This document shows positions 12,840 to 25,080 of a DNA stretch of 64,000 nucleotides, piece by piece (the stretch's first letter is position 1; each line of letters begins with the position of its first letter). This DNA is from Tyto alba (lineage: Eukaryota; Chordata; Aves; Strigiformes; Tytonidae). The position numbers were made by a program, and so were the translations under genes. Under the pieces are notes generated by a model. The model made no database searches. It was not told the DNA's origin and saw only the letters and a program-made list of their open reading frames with translations. Location of the stretch: assembly GCF_018691265.1 (NCBI RefSeq), contig NW_024881277.1, positions 7,739,080 to 7,803,079 on the forward strand, written 5' to 3'.

Positions 12840-13460
12840 ATGGCAGTATGGGTAAGAAAAAGAAATGCTCATTTAATGGAAGTGATGACGAAGGTGGAAA
12901 GCACCACTGTAACGATGAGCTAGCTCATCCTCAGTCACACTGAACTTCACAGGAAGACAATGAGCAGTGAGGTTGACCTAAATCTATGTGCCTCAGAAGG
13001 TCAGTACCACACCTTATTGGGCAACAATAAGGTCAAGTTCAGGGATAGGAGTGACAAAAAGCAGCATTTGCTGCTTTCCAAAACTTGCAGCAAACTCCTG
13101 CCAGCAGGCAGCAGGCACAGATGCAGAAGCCACCCCGACAAGAATGTTGTGCACGCTGAAAAGTCTTTTTGGTTGAAGGCAGATCGTGACGAGGGCTGAG
13201 CAGTTTGTCACAACAGGCAGAGCACAGCCTGACATTTCCAATCCTAGTTCATGTGACTGCAAAGAACAACAGGAAGGAATTTGTTGCTTGCAAAAGGCCT
13301 GGATCATGAGCATGACCCATGGCCTTTGGTCACAGAGGCCAAATGATCCAACCAGCTGGTGTGCATGTCAGATGCAGAGGGCAGTGGGGCCCATAAGAAC
13401 TTGCCTATTTGACAAAAAGGGTTGCAAGGAGCCAGGCTTACCAAGAAAGGCAATCTGCAA
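12840..13460. other. No gene recognised
   Basis: No exon or repeat signature identified between the CR1 fragment and the LTR. Confidence 0.35.
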
Positions 13461-13465
13461 AGTCC

Positions 13466-14090
13466 TGATTTCAGCTGGGACAGAGTTAATTTTCTTCCTA
13501 GCAGCTGGTACAGTGCTGTGCTTTGGGTTTAGGATGAGAACAATGTTGAGAACACAGGGATGTTTTAGTTGTTGTTGAGCAGGGCTTATCCTAAGTCGAG
13601 GATTGTTCAGTTTCCCATGCTGCCAGTGAGGGGGGCACAAGAATCAGAGGGAGCATGCCAGGACAGCTGACCCAAACTAGCCAAGTGCTATTTGATACCA
13701 CAGGACATCAGGCCCTGTATATAAACAGAGGGAGGAAGGGGTGGGTTGGCCGAGATGTGGATCACTGCTTGGGGGGACCAGCTGGGCATGGATCAGTGGG
13801 TACAGAGCAATTGCACTGGGCACCCTTGTCTTCTTCTTTGGTTTTACTCCTCCTCTTTTTTTATCTTCCTTTTCATTACAATTATTGCAATTATTTCTAT
13901 TATTATATTAATATTATTATTATTACTACATCTTGTTTCAATTATTAAATTCTTCTTATCTCAACCATGAGGATTTTTTGTTGTTTTTTTTTTTTTTCTG
14001 ATTCTCCTCCACATCCCACCAGGGGAGATGTGGGGATATGAGTGAGTGGCTGCATGGTGCTTAACTGTCAGCTGGGGGTAAACCACAATA
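13466..14090 (+). mobile_element. Avian ERV LTR (ERVL/K type)
   Basis: Starts TGATTTCAGCTGGGACAGAG and ends AACCACAATA, the usual edges of a common avian LTR family whose ends are TG...CA. Inside are a TATA-like TATATAAA (near 13718), a long T- and AT-rich tract, and the GTGAGTGGCTGCATGGTGCTTA stretch near the 3' end that is shared with the LTRs at 35000-36080 and 51986-52465. It is oriented plus. No second LTR is seen nearby. Confidence 0.75.
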
Positions 14091-14098
14091 TTCCTTTT

Positions 14099-14116
14099 TG
14101 GTGCCCCAAATGTCAT
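14099..14116 (+). other. Primer-binding-site-like sequence
   Basis: TGGTGCCCC lies eight bases after the LTR end, where the tRNA primer site of a provirus should be. This suggests the LTR is a 5' LTR with some internal sequence left, not a solo LTR. Confidence 0.5.
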
Positions 14117-14119
14117 CTG

Positions 14120-15780
14120 ATGGTGTGACCACAGCCCTGAGAAGTACAGCTGGGAGTGGCAGTTGGTCCTGACACCAATCACCACTGTGCAGTACAGGAC
14201 CTGCAGCAGGTGAGTTTGGGGTCTGGATGGTGCCATTTGTTGTCCTGAGACAAATGTGAAGACTCTGGTTATGTCCTATTAAAGAGGAGCCCAAGCACCC
14301 CTCAGGTCGTTCTGGATATCCAGAGAAGTGGGGGGTGGGAGCAATGGGCAGGCCTGAAGCCTGTCTTCAAATCTTAGAGGTGTTTCTTTCCCAAGGTGGA
14401 GATGGTGTGGGTACAAGGAGAGTGGCCTGATCCTCCCGTGCCAGGCAGAGCATCCAGCCCAGGGGTGCAGACGTCTGGAGGAGGCTCAGACCAGAGGGTC
14501 TATAGGAGATCCTCCTGCCAGCACTGAATTTGGGAGATGCTTTGGCAGGGCTTCCTAAGGGCTGATACAAAGGAGACAATTCCTGGTGGCGAAAGGCCAG
14601 TGCAACCCTTCGTGCCCACCTTCCCTCTCCCCTACAGCCACTGTTATGGAGGCTGTTGGTCACCTGTGAGTGGCTCTCAGCCAGGCAAGAAGAGCTGCCC
14701 GGAGGGCAGGAAGCCACGTGGAGCAGAAGTTGCCAAAGGCCAGAAGGGCGATGAAGCTGCCCTTGGGTTGGCAGCAGGTGGAGCAGGACCCAGCAACGGC
14801 TGGTGGCTAAAAGAAGCATGTCCCCAGAGAAGACTGGTGGCATCCAGAACCTGGGCTGGTTGCCCAGCAGATGTTGTAGCCCCACCTCTCAGTGAGATGA
14901 AGGAGCTGATGCAGGGGGAAGCACCGCACTTCCCCAAATCCTGCCTCAGCACTGAAAAGGGGACAGTCAAACCCTGTCACTTCTCTGTTCCTCCAGGAAT
15001 GGGTGCAGCAAGATGAGAGGCTTGATGTGTCCTGTCGTGCATTCTGGAGCAAATATTTGAGACAGAGTGCCAGGAAATTGTAACCATGGGCACGTGAGCT
15101 TTTCCACTGAGGGTCGGTGTCACATGGCTGCAGTGACCAGGAGATGGGGGTTTAAACTCCCAAGAGAGGTGTGCAGGACAAACCCCAGAATCAGAGCCTT
15201 GGAGTACAAGGGAGAAATTTTTGGCTTGTTCAGGAAGTTCCTGGGCTGGATTTCTTGGGAAACTGCCCTGTAGAAAAAGGGCCTTGGACAACTGTTTCAT
15301 CTTCAAGGCCAACCTGTTGAAATGAAAAACTATGTGGGCTTTTTATGGATGAAGTTGAGCAACCATGGCAGGAGGCCAGCACACTTTCTTGTGCACCTTG
15401 CCACTGCAGTTGCCTGTGCCTGACCTGCCCACTTGCTTTCGCTGCAGCCACATTTTCACTGGAATTCCATGGAAATCCCAGCTCCTACTCTCAAGCTGGC
15501 ATCCACCCCAAGCCCATACAGCCTGGCCAACCACCGAGGCACCAGCCCCCCGTGCCCCTGTGTGCAGCCCAGGGCATGGCTCACACCCCCCTTTCCTTGT
15601 TGGTGCCCCTGCTCCCAGCACTGCTGTGCTGTCCCCAGATGCCACCCTCTTGCCACCAGCCTGCCTGTGGGATGGGGTGGAGATGCACAGAGGGCTGAAG
15701 GGGTTCAGGCTGCCCTGGGGGAGCACAGAGACCTTGTCTGTACATGCAGGGATGGAGCTAGGAAAGGCAGAGCTCAACTG
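14120..15780. other. Possible ERV internal remnant, no intact frame
   Basis: Sequence directly after the LTR and primer site. I could not recognise gag or pol motifs in any frame. It may be a decayed leader and gag region or host sequence. Confidence 0.3.
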
Positions 15781-15789
15781 GTGCTCAAA

Positions 15790-16740
15790 CTGGCAAGGGA
15801 TGCAGAAGGTAGCAAAAGGGCTTCAGTAAGGGTGTTGGCAGCCACAGCAAGGCTAAAAAAAAAAGAAAAGCGGGCCCAAAACTCAGTGAGGGAGTGGCCT
15901 AGTGACCAAGAACATGTGGAGAGACTTTCAGCAAGCTGGTTGGCCATACATGATTCTGTGGGTCCTCTATGGGGTGAGTTTCAGCCAAGGGTGCTGAGGG
16001 TGCTGGCCAAGTCAGTGTGTGGCTGCTTCTGTCACCCTGGAAAGGCCATGGCAGTCAGGGAGGTTCCTGATGTCTGGGAAAAGGCAAACATGCCACCCAT
16101 CTTCATGAAGAGCAAAAAGGAAGATGAGGGAGCTACAGGCTGCTCAGCCTCACGTCTGTCCCTGGGAAAGTGATGGAGCAAATCCTCCTGGAAGCCATTT
16201 CCAAGCGCCTGAAGGACAAGAAGGGGATTTGGAACTTCCAGTAAAAACTGAATAAAGCAAATTCTGCCTGACCAACCTGAATACCATTTACAATGAGATG
16301 ATGGGCCCTTTGGATAGGAGAGAGGTGGATGCAGTAGCCCTCAGTGAAAAGGTCTGGGCCACACAAAGTTGAAGACAAATGCCAGTGTTCATCCTGCCAC
16401 TGCGCTGGGACAACTCCAGACAAGAGGCCAGGCTGGGGACAGCAGCTCTGCAGAAAAGGACCGGGAGTCTGGGTGCACAAGGGACAGGAGGGAGCAGTGT
16501 GCCCTTGGGAAAGGCAGGCCAACCTATCAAGGTCTGGATTAGCAAAATCACAGCCATCAGGAAAGGGAAGTGACTCTTCCCTTATTCATGGACCCCAGTA
16601 GGATTGCTGTGCAGTGGGTCTCCCCAGCACAAGAAAGACCTTGACAGGCTGTGAATAGTCCAGCAGAGGCTGGAAAGATGGTTGGGGCCTGGAGCACATT
16701 GTGTACTAGGAGAGGCTAAGTGGGCTGTTTGGTTTTGAGG
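15790..16740 (+). mobile_element. CR1 LINE ORF2 fragment
   Basis: Plus-strand words typical of avian CR1 ORF2, in the expected order: the segment around GTCACCCTGGAAAGGCCATG, then GAGGTTCCTGATGTCTGGGA with an AAAGGCAAAC stretch. After these come the GGAGCAAATCCTCCTGGAAGCC stretch, CCTGACCAACCTGA and a GGATGCAGTAG stretch. All frames are broken. It is a mid-length fragment without the canonical 3' end. Confidence 0.65.
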
Positions 16741-16744
16741 GTTG

Positions 16745-17640
16745 GGTTTTTTGGAGAAATCCCTCAGACCAAGCAAGCAAGGGCTCAGGGGAGATGGTGG
16801 GATCTCGGTCAATAGAGATGTTCCAAACTCATGGAGACAAGGCCTGGTGCACTTGATCTAGCACAAGTTGTCTGAGTATGGGCTTGGAGACCACTTAGGC
16901 AGGAGCTATGGCACATCAGGTCTGAGGGTCAGTATGAAGCTGTTTTCTTCTTTGGTCATAACGGTGGTGGAGTTGGGTATCAGAGTTGTGCCTGTATGCC
17001 CCCACTGCACTGACATCATTAGAGCCCAATAAATTTTTCCTTTTAAAAATTTTCCTTCTACCTGTGAGTGCTTGTGCAACCCTCACAGCTTCCATCCAGC
17101 AGAAATCACTTCAGGCTGCCATGGTTCCCCTTTGTACCAATAAGAATCCTGGTGTGAGGACATCTTGAAGGGCTCACCCATGCCCCCAGCACAGTGTGAG
17201 CTCTTCTACAGGAGTCATTCCTAGCTGGCACTCATGCCATGGGCTGAGGACTATCAGCCCATCTCCAAGGCCAAGCCTTGCCAGGACCGTGCAGGCAGGC
17301 CAAGGCGACCAGCTCCAAGCAGAGACACACCCTGTGGGTGCCCACGCAGCTCACAGAAGGGCACCCACAGAAACCTCATCGCCCAGCACAGGGGCTGTGG
17401 CAGTGCCGATGGGTGGCAGTGGGCAGAGCAGGGAGGACCTCCTCAGCTGGGCTGGCCAAGTCCTGCTGCCCCACATGGCCCCACAGCCCCATGGTGCAGG
17501 CACTGCGTGGACCAGGGTGGTTGTTCAGGGTGGGAAATGTCTGCCCAGCACAGACCCCGTGCAGCCGTCCATGGTTCTTCCTCCAGCACTGGCAGCCTCT
17601 CACCACCACCCGACCCTAGGTGAGCCCCACGTAGGGTTTT
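16745..17640. other. No gene recognised
   Basis: Contains an AATAAA at about 17029 and GC-rich stretches with open frames lacking domain features. No gene call is supported. Confidence 0.35.
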
Positions 17641-17719
17641 GCAGGCAGCCATGTGTAAGAAACTGAAAGAATTGATGCCTCAAACAGTCATCAACACAGA
17701 AGAATTTGACAAGCTTTGG

Positions 17720-18620
17720 CCATTGTGATCAGTCTAAGGAACGATGCCCAAGGAAACAGGAGTGTATTGAAGGGTGCACAGCTCCACTCCCTCATGGTTG
17801 TATTGCTAAATTCCTTAGATAAGCCTCAATGAAGGGAAACAGAGTGAAACCATATGTTCAGGTTAAAGGAGTGATAAGAGAGAGAAAGAACCAGCACCAG
17901 AAGGACCTAAGCAAAAACTGAGGAAAAAATCAAGGGTGTTGGGGCGAGCACAACCACTGACTCAATTGACAAGGGGGTAGGTGCACCCGATCCCCTCAAT
18001 GCATACACAGAACCCACGTTTCACCTTTTCCTTGTCTCTGATCGAAATGAGTTATGGAATATCTGCCTTTGTGCTTAGTCTAAGGAACAAACTATCTGCC
18101 CAGGGAAGCACAGAGTATATCGAAGGGTGCACGGCTTCACTGCTTTGCAGTTTTGTTGCCAAGTTCTCCAGAGAAGACACAAAGCAGGGAGACATAGACT
18201 GAGTCAAACCATATGTTTGAGTTAATGCCTAGGCTTTAACTTAGGAGCTTGATAAATGATGTGGGCCTTGCTAATGACTATACACTTGAAGAAGAGCTAA
18301 AATATGGAAAAGAGTGAAACATCCTGCCCCAGATGCAGCTAAAGGCTGGATAATTGCCCAAGGAGCAAAAATGGGGGAAAAGTAAAGGTGGGAGGGGGAG
18401 AGCATGAGCACCGACTCAACTGGACAAAATGGTTAATGCAACCCATCCCCCCTTCACACACACACAGAAACCATGCTCCACCTTTTCCTCATCTCTCATG
18501 GAAATGAGTTGGAGGAGAACCTGCCTCTCCTTGTCTAGTATGAACATCAGCAGAGAAAATGAACTTAAAAGGCAACAGAAAACTTTGCTGGGGGTGCACC
18601 TACCACTCAAGATTACCAGA
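17720..18620 (+). repeat. Imperfect tandem duplication, LTR-like
   Basis: A unit of roughly 350-450 bp is repeated. The word pair CTAAGGAAC ... GAAGGGTGCAC(A/G)GC occurs at about 17733 and 18077. The stretch from 'actgactcaattgacaa' through CACCTTTTCC to GAAATGAGTT at about 17956-18052 recurs at about 18410-18507. The 3' edge (18600-18830) has a pyrimidine tract and a TTTATTAATAAGAGG segment, as seen near LTR ends, so the duplication may lie in an old LTR element. Confidence 0.5.
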
Positions 18621-18929
18621 CCTGAGACAATGCTGGAACTTGGGGTGGTGATCTGCATACTTCGACTCTCTTTCTCTCTCTCCCTTTTCATTTTCTTCCT
18701 TTCTTTTCTTCCTTACAGGTTTATTAATAAGAGGCCACATTGCTTGCTATCCTTTTCCAAGTTTAGTTGTTTCTACTGCAAGTAAAACATTTTAACCAGT
18801 CATTTGGTGTCATTTCACTTTAATTTAACCCAAGGGGACCACAGAACCTTTATGCTTCCCTGCATTCCCAGTCTGGCTCATAACAACCTTGGAAAGGCTC
18901 ATTGCCAGTACAATATTCATTTTTGGCTA

Positions 18930-19160
18930 CCTGGCCTCTGCCTTCAAATGCACGCTATGAGAGAAGCACCTGTGGAGCACCTCATCTGCACAGTCAGAAG
19001 GGGTTCTGTAAGCATCAGCAATGTTGCCCTCAGGAAGAAGGCATTTCTCAACTGCCAGAAGGCACAGAGCACATTTAGGGAATATTAATACACTCAGAAA
19101 CACACACCTCCGTGGTTCACCTCGCTGAACTTCCTTCACCATTCTTTTAAGCAATGAACA
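18930..19160 (+). repeat. Copy of the OR downstream flank
   Basis: Shares order and sequence with 60760-61020. Common words include CTGCCTTCAAATGCAC, CTGCACAGTCAGAAGGGGTT, CAGAAGGCACAGAGCACAT and AACTTCCTT. In the second site it lies 3' of OR-d. Here it lies beyond the 3' side of OR-a but in plus orientation. Confidence 0.65.
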
Positions 19161-19164
19161 CAGA

Positions 19165-20960
19165 GAAATGTTCTTCCTCCTAGGGGTCCTACTAGGAGAG
19201 AGTGGAAAAGAAGGACCTTGGCCCTCCATGTGTTGGAGAAGAGCAGAATGCACCTCATTCAAAAGAGGGAAGCAGCAATATGTTTTATTGAGGTAAGGTA
19301 ATAAATTGACAGAGTTCCATAAGTGCGATGGAACTGAACAAAGTTTTGACAGGGGCTTGATAAGGTTCAGTAAGATTGATGGTGAGGTTCACCCTACTAA
19401 TTACTGCATGGAGGAAACCCACAAAGGAAAATAGAGTTAGAATTGAGTTAGAATGTTTCACATAGAGACCAGAGATGCAAGGAGAGAGGAGGACACGCCA
19501 CTGTGTCACACTCCAAGGGGCCCCCATAACAAATCCTGTCACGTGTAAAGAGGGGTCCAGCCCAGTGAGCCAGACTGGGAGGCCCCACATCCCAGACCGG
19601 CCATGCAGGGTTACTGGGGCCAAGTCTGGGCTTTGAACTGTGCAGGAAGACACAGTCCATGTGGGCTACGAAAATGGAAAACCAGGGCAAAATGCCAACT
19701 TGGGAAGGCCATGTGCATCAGAACAAAGAGGAAAAGACCCAAAGGGGATCCCCAGGAAGAACCACTGAAGGAGGAGAAACAGACAATGCCTGTGAAATGC
19801 AAACTGCTTTTTGAGGTGTGACACCAAAAATTCAGGTGGTGGGGGACATCCAATTCCCCATGCTTGTGAGGGATCTCACAGCTACCTGTAAGACCATTGT
19901 GGCGGGCAGGTCAGTGCTACATGTTTTGCCTTGTCCTTCGGCTGACGACCTGATCAAAAAGCTCTGTCTGACTGAGCCAGGGGAGAGGTCAGGAGTGGGC
20001 TGGGACTTGGGCACTCACCCCACAGCTCCAACCTTCTGAAGGGCACAGCAGCCCCAGGGAGCATCCCAGGGAGGGATGGCAGCCTCCCCAGTGTTCCACT
20101 ACTTGAGCTGGTCCAAAGTGCATGAGGAAAGAGAGCCAGGCACTCTCTGTCTGTCCTGCATTCATGCTGCAAGTGACCCTCAGCCCTGGCTGCCTTTGTT
20201 CCCCTTCTGCCTCCCCACCAGCCCTGCTGCCCAGGACAGCAGGAGACCCCCTGCCCTGGGGCTCCTGGCAGCTTCCACATTTCTCCAGTCTCCTTTCCCC
20301 GTGCCTGCTGCATTTTCGCTGGCTCCCACCAAATGCAGGGTCATGGCTTATGGGTATCTGGATTTATGCTTTACTCTGGGTGATCCTCACCTTTGAGGGG
20401 TGTCTCATCTCCTGAGTGTCCATTCACTGCCCACCCCAGGGCACACAGAGAGTGTCCTTTCTTTCCTGACCCCTCCAGACTCCTTTCCACAGGGAACCTA
20501 CATGCCATCAGCCCTGCTATACATGTGGCTGCCTAAAGAGGTAATGGAGAGCTCCTGCAGCACCTACACAGCCCCTGGAAACCAGGAATAGTCTTTGAAA
20601 GCACCACTTGGTTCCAGTAGATCACACAGTTGCCACAAGTTTATCCCAAAGCAGGAATTAAAGAATGAAAAAGACATTTTAAAAGTCCAATTCCTTGGCT
20701 TATTCTTGGCAGCAGCTTAGTTAGGACAGCCCAGCCTTCAGGCACTGCACGCAGGAGACCCTTTTATTGCTGAGATGCTCTCAGGGAGGCTGGATCTGGT
20801 AGAGTGTTCAAGGCATTTGTGAAAGGGTCAGACACAACAGATGAAGCCTCTAGAGAAGTGGAATGAAGCCAAGCAGTTACCTCTTATGATAATTATCAAG
20901 GGAAAAATAAATCAGAGCTTGCCTAAGCCAAGCTCTGGTATCTGCAGAGAAGGTGAGGCA
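19165..20960. other. No gene recognised
   Basis: Downstream side of OR-a. A TTTTATTGAGG stretch near 19280 would be AATAAA on the minus strand and could be a 3' end signal or an LTR remnant. No exon is recognised. Confidence 0.3.
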
Positions 20961-20962
20961 GG

Positions 20963-21879
20963 TTACTGCTGGTGGAACAAGGTGCGTTGGATCAATTCCT
21001 TCACCGCATCCTTGAGCTCCCTGTTCCTCATGCTGTAGATGAAGGGGTTCAAAGTTGGAGGTACCACTGAGTACAGAACAGCCACCACCAGATCCAGGGA
21101 TGGGAAGAGAAGGGGGGGCTTCAGGTAGGCAAAAAATGCAGTGCTGATGAACAGGGAGACCACAGCCAGGTGAGGGAGGCACGTGGAGAAGGCTTTGTGC
21201 CGTCCCTGCTCAGAGGGGATCCTCAGCACGCCCTGAAGATCTGCACATAGGACAGCACAATGAAAACAAAAGAAGCAAAGATAAAAATGCAGTAAACACA
21301 AGGAGTCCAACTTCCCTGAGATAGAGGAGTCAGAGCAGGAGAGCTTGAGGATCTGGGGATTTCACAGAAGAACTGGTCCACCACATTGCCATGGCAGAGT
21401 GGTGAAAATGTGTTGGCTGTGTGCAGCAGAGCATTGAGGAATCCACTGCCCCAGGCAGCTGCTGCCATGTGGACACAAGCTCTGCTGCCCAGGAGGGTCC
21501 CGTAGTGCAGGGGTTGCAGATGGCAACGTAGCGGTCGTAGGCCATGACGGTGAGAAGGGAATATTCTGCTCCAAGAAAAATACAAAGAAAGACCTGGGCA
21601 TAACATGCCAAGAAGGAGATGACCCTGGTATCCTGGAGGAAATTGGCCATGGAACTGGGGAGAGTGGTGGAGATGGAGCCCAGGTCGAGGAGGGAGAGGT
21701 TGAGGAGGAAGAAGTACATGGGGGTGTGGAGGTGGTGGTCAGGTGATGGCGTGATGATGAGGCCGTTGCCCAGGAGGGCAGCCAGGTAGATGCCCAGGAA
21801 GAGCCAGAAGTGCAGAGCTGCAGCTCCCGTCTGTCTGCAAATGCCAGGAGAGGAACTGGGTGATGGAGCTGCTGGACAT
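20963..21879 (-). pseudogene. Olfactory receptor OR14-like (OR-a), multiple frameshifts
   Basis: A one-exon odorant GPCR of the same avian OR14-like group as the three other copies, on the opposite strand. It starts with ATG at 21879 (MSSSSITQF). Frame is lost about ten codons in, by one missing base where the other copies read FLLLAF. TM2 and TM3 (PMYFFLLNLSLLDLG to MAYDRYVAIC) are in one frame, and the LHYGTLLGSRACVHMAAAAWG segment is in another. A further shift follows near FFCEI. TM6 and TM7 (KAFSTCLPHL, PTLNPFIYSMRN) return in the last frame, and the stop is at 20963. At least three indels disable it. Its upstream exon-like block is at 24729-25075, also inverted. Confidence 0.9.
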
Positions 21880-21899
21880 GGTCTCCCTATGAACCTGAG

Positions 21900-23900
21900 T
21901 GCCTGTACTAGAGGGAAAAGACAGTGACGAGTGAGGACAGACTTCTCTGTGAAAAACGAAAGAAATCCCTCAAATAGTCATGCCCTCTAGACACACTACT
22001 CCTCACTTTTTCCTGCTTCTTAGGACCTTCGTGGACATCCCTGGATATTACTATGGTTTGTGCTGGCTGGGGGTGCTGTGAAGAGCAGGGCCTGTGGGCT
22101 CCCAGATGTTTTGGACATGCTCTAGGCCAGGCTCTGCCTGGGAGCAGGGGGCATGTAGGGGCCAGGTCTCACAGATTTCTCAGGTGAATTCCCTCTGAAC
22201 ATTAAAGGGCTTGACAAAATCTACAGCCCCAATTCCAAGGAAACTTGACTGCATCAAGGAGTTTCAGGCTTTTGTTTCTGTTTTTTTCTTTCAGAAAGCT
22301 CTTCCCTACCACCCCACCACCCCCACCCCAGCCCATCTCCTCTGGGGCTCTTCTGTGAAATCAGAAATGCTCAGCATCTCTGTTGTGCTCAGTCTGAGCA
22401 GCCACAAGTCCTGGGAGGAAAAAGATTTGCTGGGGCTTAGCACAGGGGCAGGCGAGCTGGTCTGTCCTGTTTGTCTTGTTCCCGAATGCCCTGTGTCTGC
22501 CCCTTGAAATGGAGGGGGATTGATCTCTTGCGGTACCTGGAGAAGCAATCAGACCCCGCTGAGAGCAGAGGGATCCACTGCAGATCACTAAATATTTCAC
22601 TCTGTCTCCCAGTACTTAGCAAAGTCTTACCACCCCACTCCTTGCCAAAGACACAGAGTTCATTTTTCCAACAAATTAACATTTTCCTTCTTGTAGCATC
22701 TCAGGGATTCTCCAATGCGTTTTACACACAAATGCTGGGGGAGAGATTTCCAGTCTGCAGAGCGGCTCCAGCTTGGGAGGACACCCCAAGGAGTCACCAA
22801 GTGTCCTCATGGTGGCATCTCCTGAAGTCAGCTCAGTCCCCACCTGCACGGGCTGCACAGCCCAGAGCCCCACAGCTTCAAGGAGAGCTGGGACACCGGG
22901 TTCCCACAGACACGTCTGCGTGGGAGGACCCACGAGCTCCGCGCTGACCCTTCAGCTGAACCTCCCACCCCAGAGTGCCTGACAGCCGCAGCAGGAGCGG
23001 CACAGGCGCGAGGAGAGATGAGCAGACGCGCCGGAATGGCCCAGCTGGGAGAGGCCAGCAGAGAGACAGCCAGGCACTCGGGACAGCCTTCCCCTGTCCC
23101 AGCTCTGCCCGCCACCTCCCAGCCGGTGACACCGCAGGGCAGTCACCCTCAGCCCCTGTGCTGCACGGGCACGGGGCAGGAGAGATGCCCTTCACCTCTT
23201 CTTGGCGCTCAGGGGGGTGAGGAGGCTGCTGGTGTCCTGGACTCCATGGCTGTGAGGGCAGAGGCTCTGCTGGGTGGGAGAGAGAAGGGGAGAGATGTCA
23301 GTGTCACAGAAATCGGGAATGAAAACTCCTTCATGCTGGGTTTAGCATTAACGAGCAGGCATTTATATATTTGGCTGGGGACATGAGGGAATCATTCCAC
23401 CTGACATGTTCACCGTACATTACAGTAGCCGAAGCTTATATCCCTCTGTTACATACATATTCATCAAATTCCTTAAAACTCATGATCTTATATACATAGC
23501 TATTAGGAATGCAGTTTGTGTCCCCGAGGGGCTTCCATGGGGGTCATTGGTGGACTCCAGCAGTCTCTGGTGGTGTTTGGAGATGAACCTTTCTTGGACT
23601 TTTTCTACATTTGTAATTGGCCTTTCTTTGGTTTATGTCTGACCTTTCTTATCTCCAACCTAGCTTCAGCTAGTTCATTCTTTTTCAGAGCACTTTAATC
23701 TCCAAGGACAAGGGCTTCTCATTAGGAGTCTGCCAATTTACACACAGAGCCTCTCCATTTAGGCATTCCCCACAAGGTGTTTATCACAGTTGCCTAGCTC
23801 AAGGACCTCGGTGCGGCAGACAACATGTTGCAGGTGTTGTATTGATTGATTAAGTTCTTACGCTAGCCTAAACAACTGTTTTTTCTTCACCCATTTTCCA
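21900..23900 (-). other. Intron-equivalent of the OR-a unit, with extra sequence
   Basis: Lies between the OR-a frame and its upstream block. At 2.8 kb it is longer than in the other units (1.7-2.0 kb). The stretch 23340-23900 is AT-rich, differs from the other units and may be an old insertion. No coding exon was seen. Confidence 0.4.
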
Positions 23901-23939
23901 AGATCAGGGGAAGGGACCTGTGTTGCAGGGAATCACTGG

Positions 23940-25080
23940 AGGTGCTAGTAGATCCCTTGAAACAGGATTTCTGTTAAAAATCTCACTCCCTGACCCGTCT
24001 CTGCTGCTGCCTGGAGCTGTGCCTGCTGGCAGCCTGGTTTCTCGGTTCCCATCTTCTGCATTCACAGACCCCATCCCAGCTGCTGCGTGCTCAGCTCTGC
24101 CCTGCAGACACCTCCAGGGGCAGGGCACTGCCCAGGAACTTCTCTGCTCTTCAAATTGCAGGTATATATGTCAGAGAAAACCTGACAAGCCTGCTTCTGG
24201 TGGTGCTGGTGATCTGTAAGCCATGGGGGATTGCTCTGATGCTCCCAGACTCATTCACCTCTCAGTGAAACAGTTCTGCATTGTCAGTACCTTCTCCAAA
24301 CCAGTGAGAGTCATTCCCATCTCTCACTGCTCACCCAGCCAACCCAGAGCAGCAAACTGAAAGCACAGGCTCCTTCCCTTGCAGCTGAAGCCTCCCTATT
24401 TTCCCATCTTGCAGGATTCCCCTCCAGAGCTGTCCTGGTTGTCAGCAGGAGCTGTGGACAGCCCTGACCCACGCATCACCCCCTCAACAGCACAATGACC
24501 CTGCCCTACCAGGGGTGATTGTGATGAAGGACAGCCCGGGGTGCCCCTGGCTGCACACCCAGCTTCACGCTCCTGCAGCCGTGTCCAGGAAAAGGGAGAT
24601 GACATGCCCCGTCCCCCGACTTTCGGCAGATAATCACTGCTCCAGAGAGCATCAGCCCTGGCATGTGCCAGCTCTAGAAGGACCCTCCCAGAGACTCTAC
24701 CAGTACCCACCTGCAGCCAGAGACTTACCGTGTTAGGAGCTGTGATGATTTGTCCCCCAGTGAACTCTCAGCATCCTCCCACTCCACACTGTCTTACATC
24801 TCCTCACTTCTCTCCTCTCCCCTTGTCACCCGTGGGCAGTGCCCTCAGCCCTGCCGTGCTCCGCAGTGATGCTGCTCCCAGGCAGAGCTGTCTCTCTCCA
24901 GTGCTTCCCGCTTGCCATCAGCTCCTCCTGCCCCAGAGCCCGGCCCAGCCCAAGGCACCACTTTCTCTATACCCCTGCTGTCCCTCAAGAGATCCCTGGT
25001 GCTCGAGGGCTGACAGCTCCCGAAAGGCAGCGGGGCCACCCCTGGGGAACGTTCTCTGAAGTCAGCTGAAGTAATCAGCA
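23940..25080 (-). repeat. Upstream block of the OR-a unit (inverted)
   Basis: Minus-strand counterpart of 28500-30300, 38210-39420 and 55930-57600. Shared words include GGTGTCTGCAGGGCAGAGCTGA (near 24090), the reversed GGCTGCAGG...GTGTGCAGCC...CAGGGGCACCCCGGGCTGTCC segment (24525-24580), and GGGCCGGGCTC (24940). It shows that the inversion included the whole unit and not just the receptor. Confidence 0.7.
24729..25075 (-). promoter_or_regulatory. Putative non-coding first exon and promoter of OR-a
   Basis: Minus-strand GC-rich block ending at a GGTAAGTCT donor (24728 downward). The same block and donor lie upstream of the three other receptors. The left edge of the exon cannot be set from sequence alone. 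Confidence 0.45.

Noticed and set aside
22471..22947. A 158-codon plus-strand frame upstream of OR-a
   Set aside because: No domain, no splice signals in a sensible order, and no counterpart in the other receptor units.
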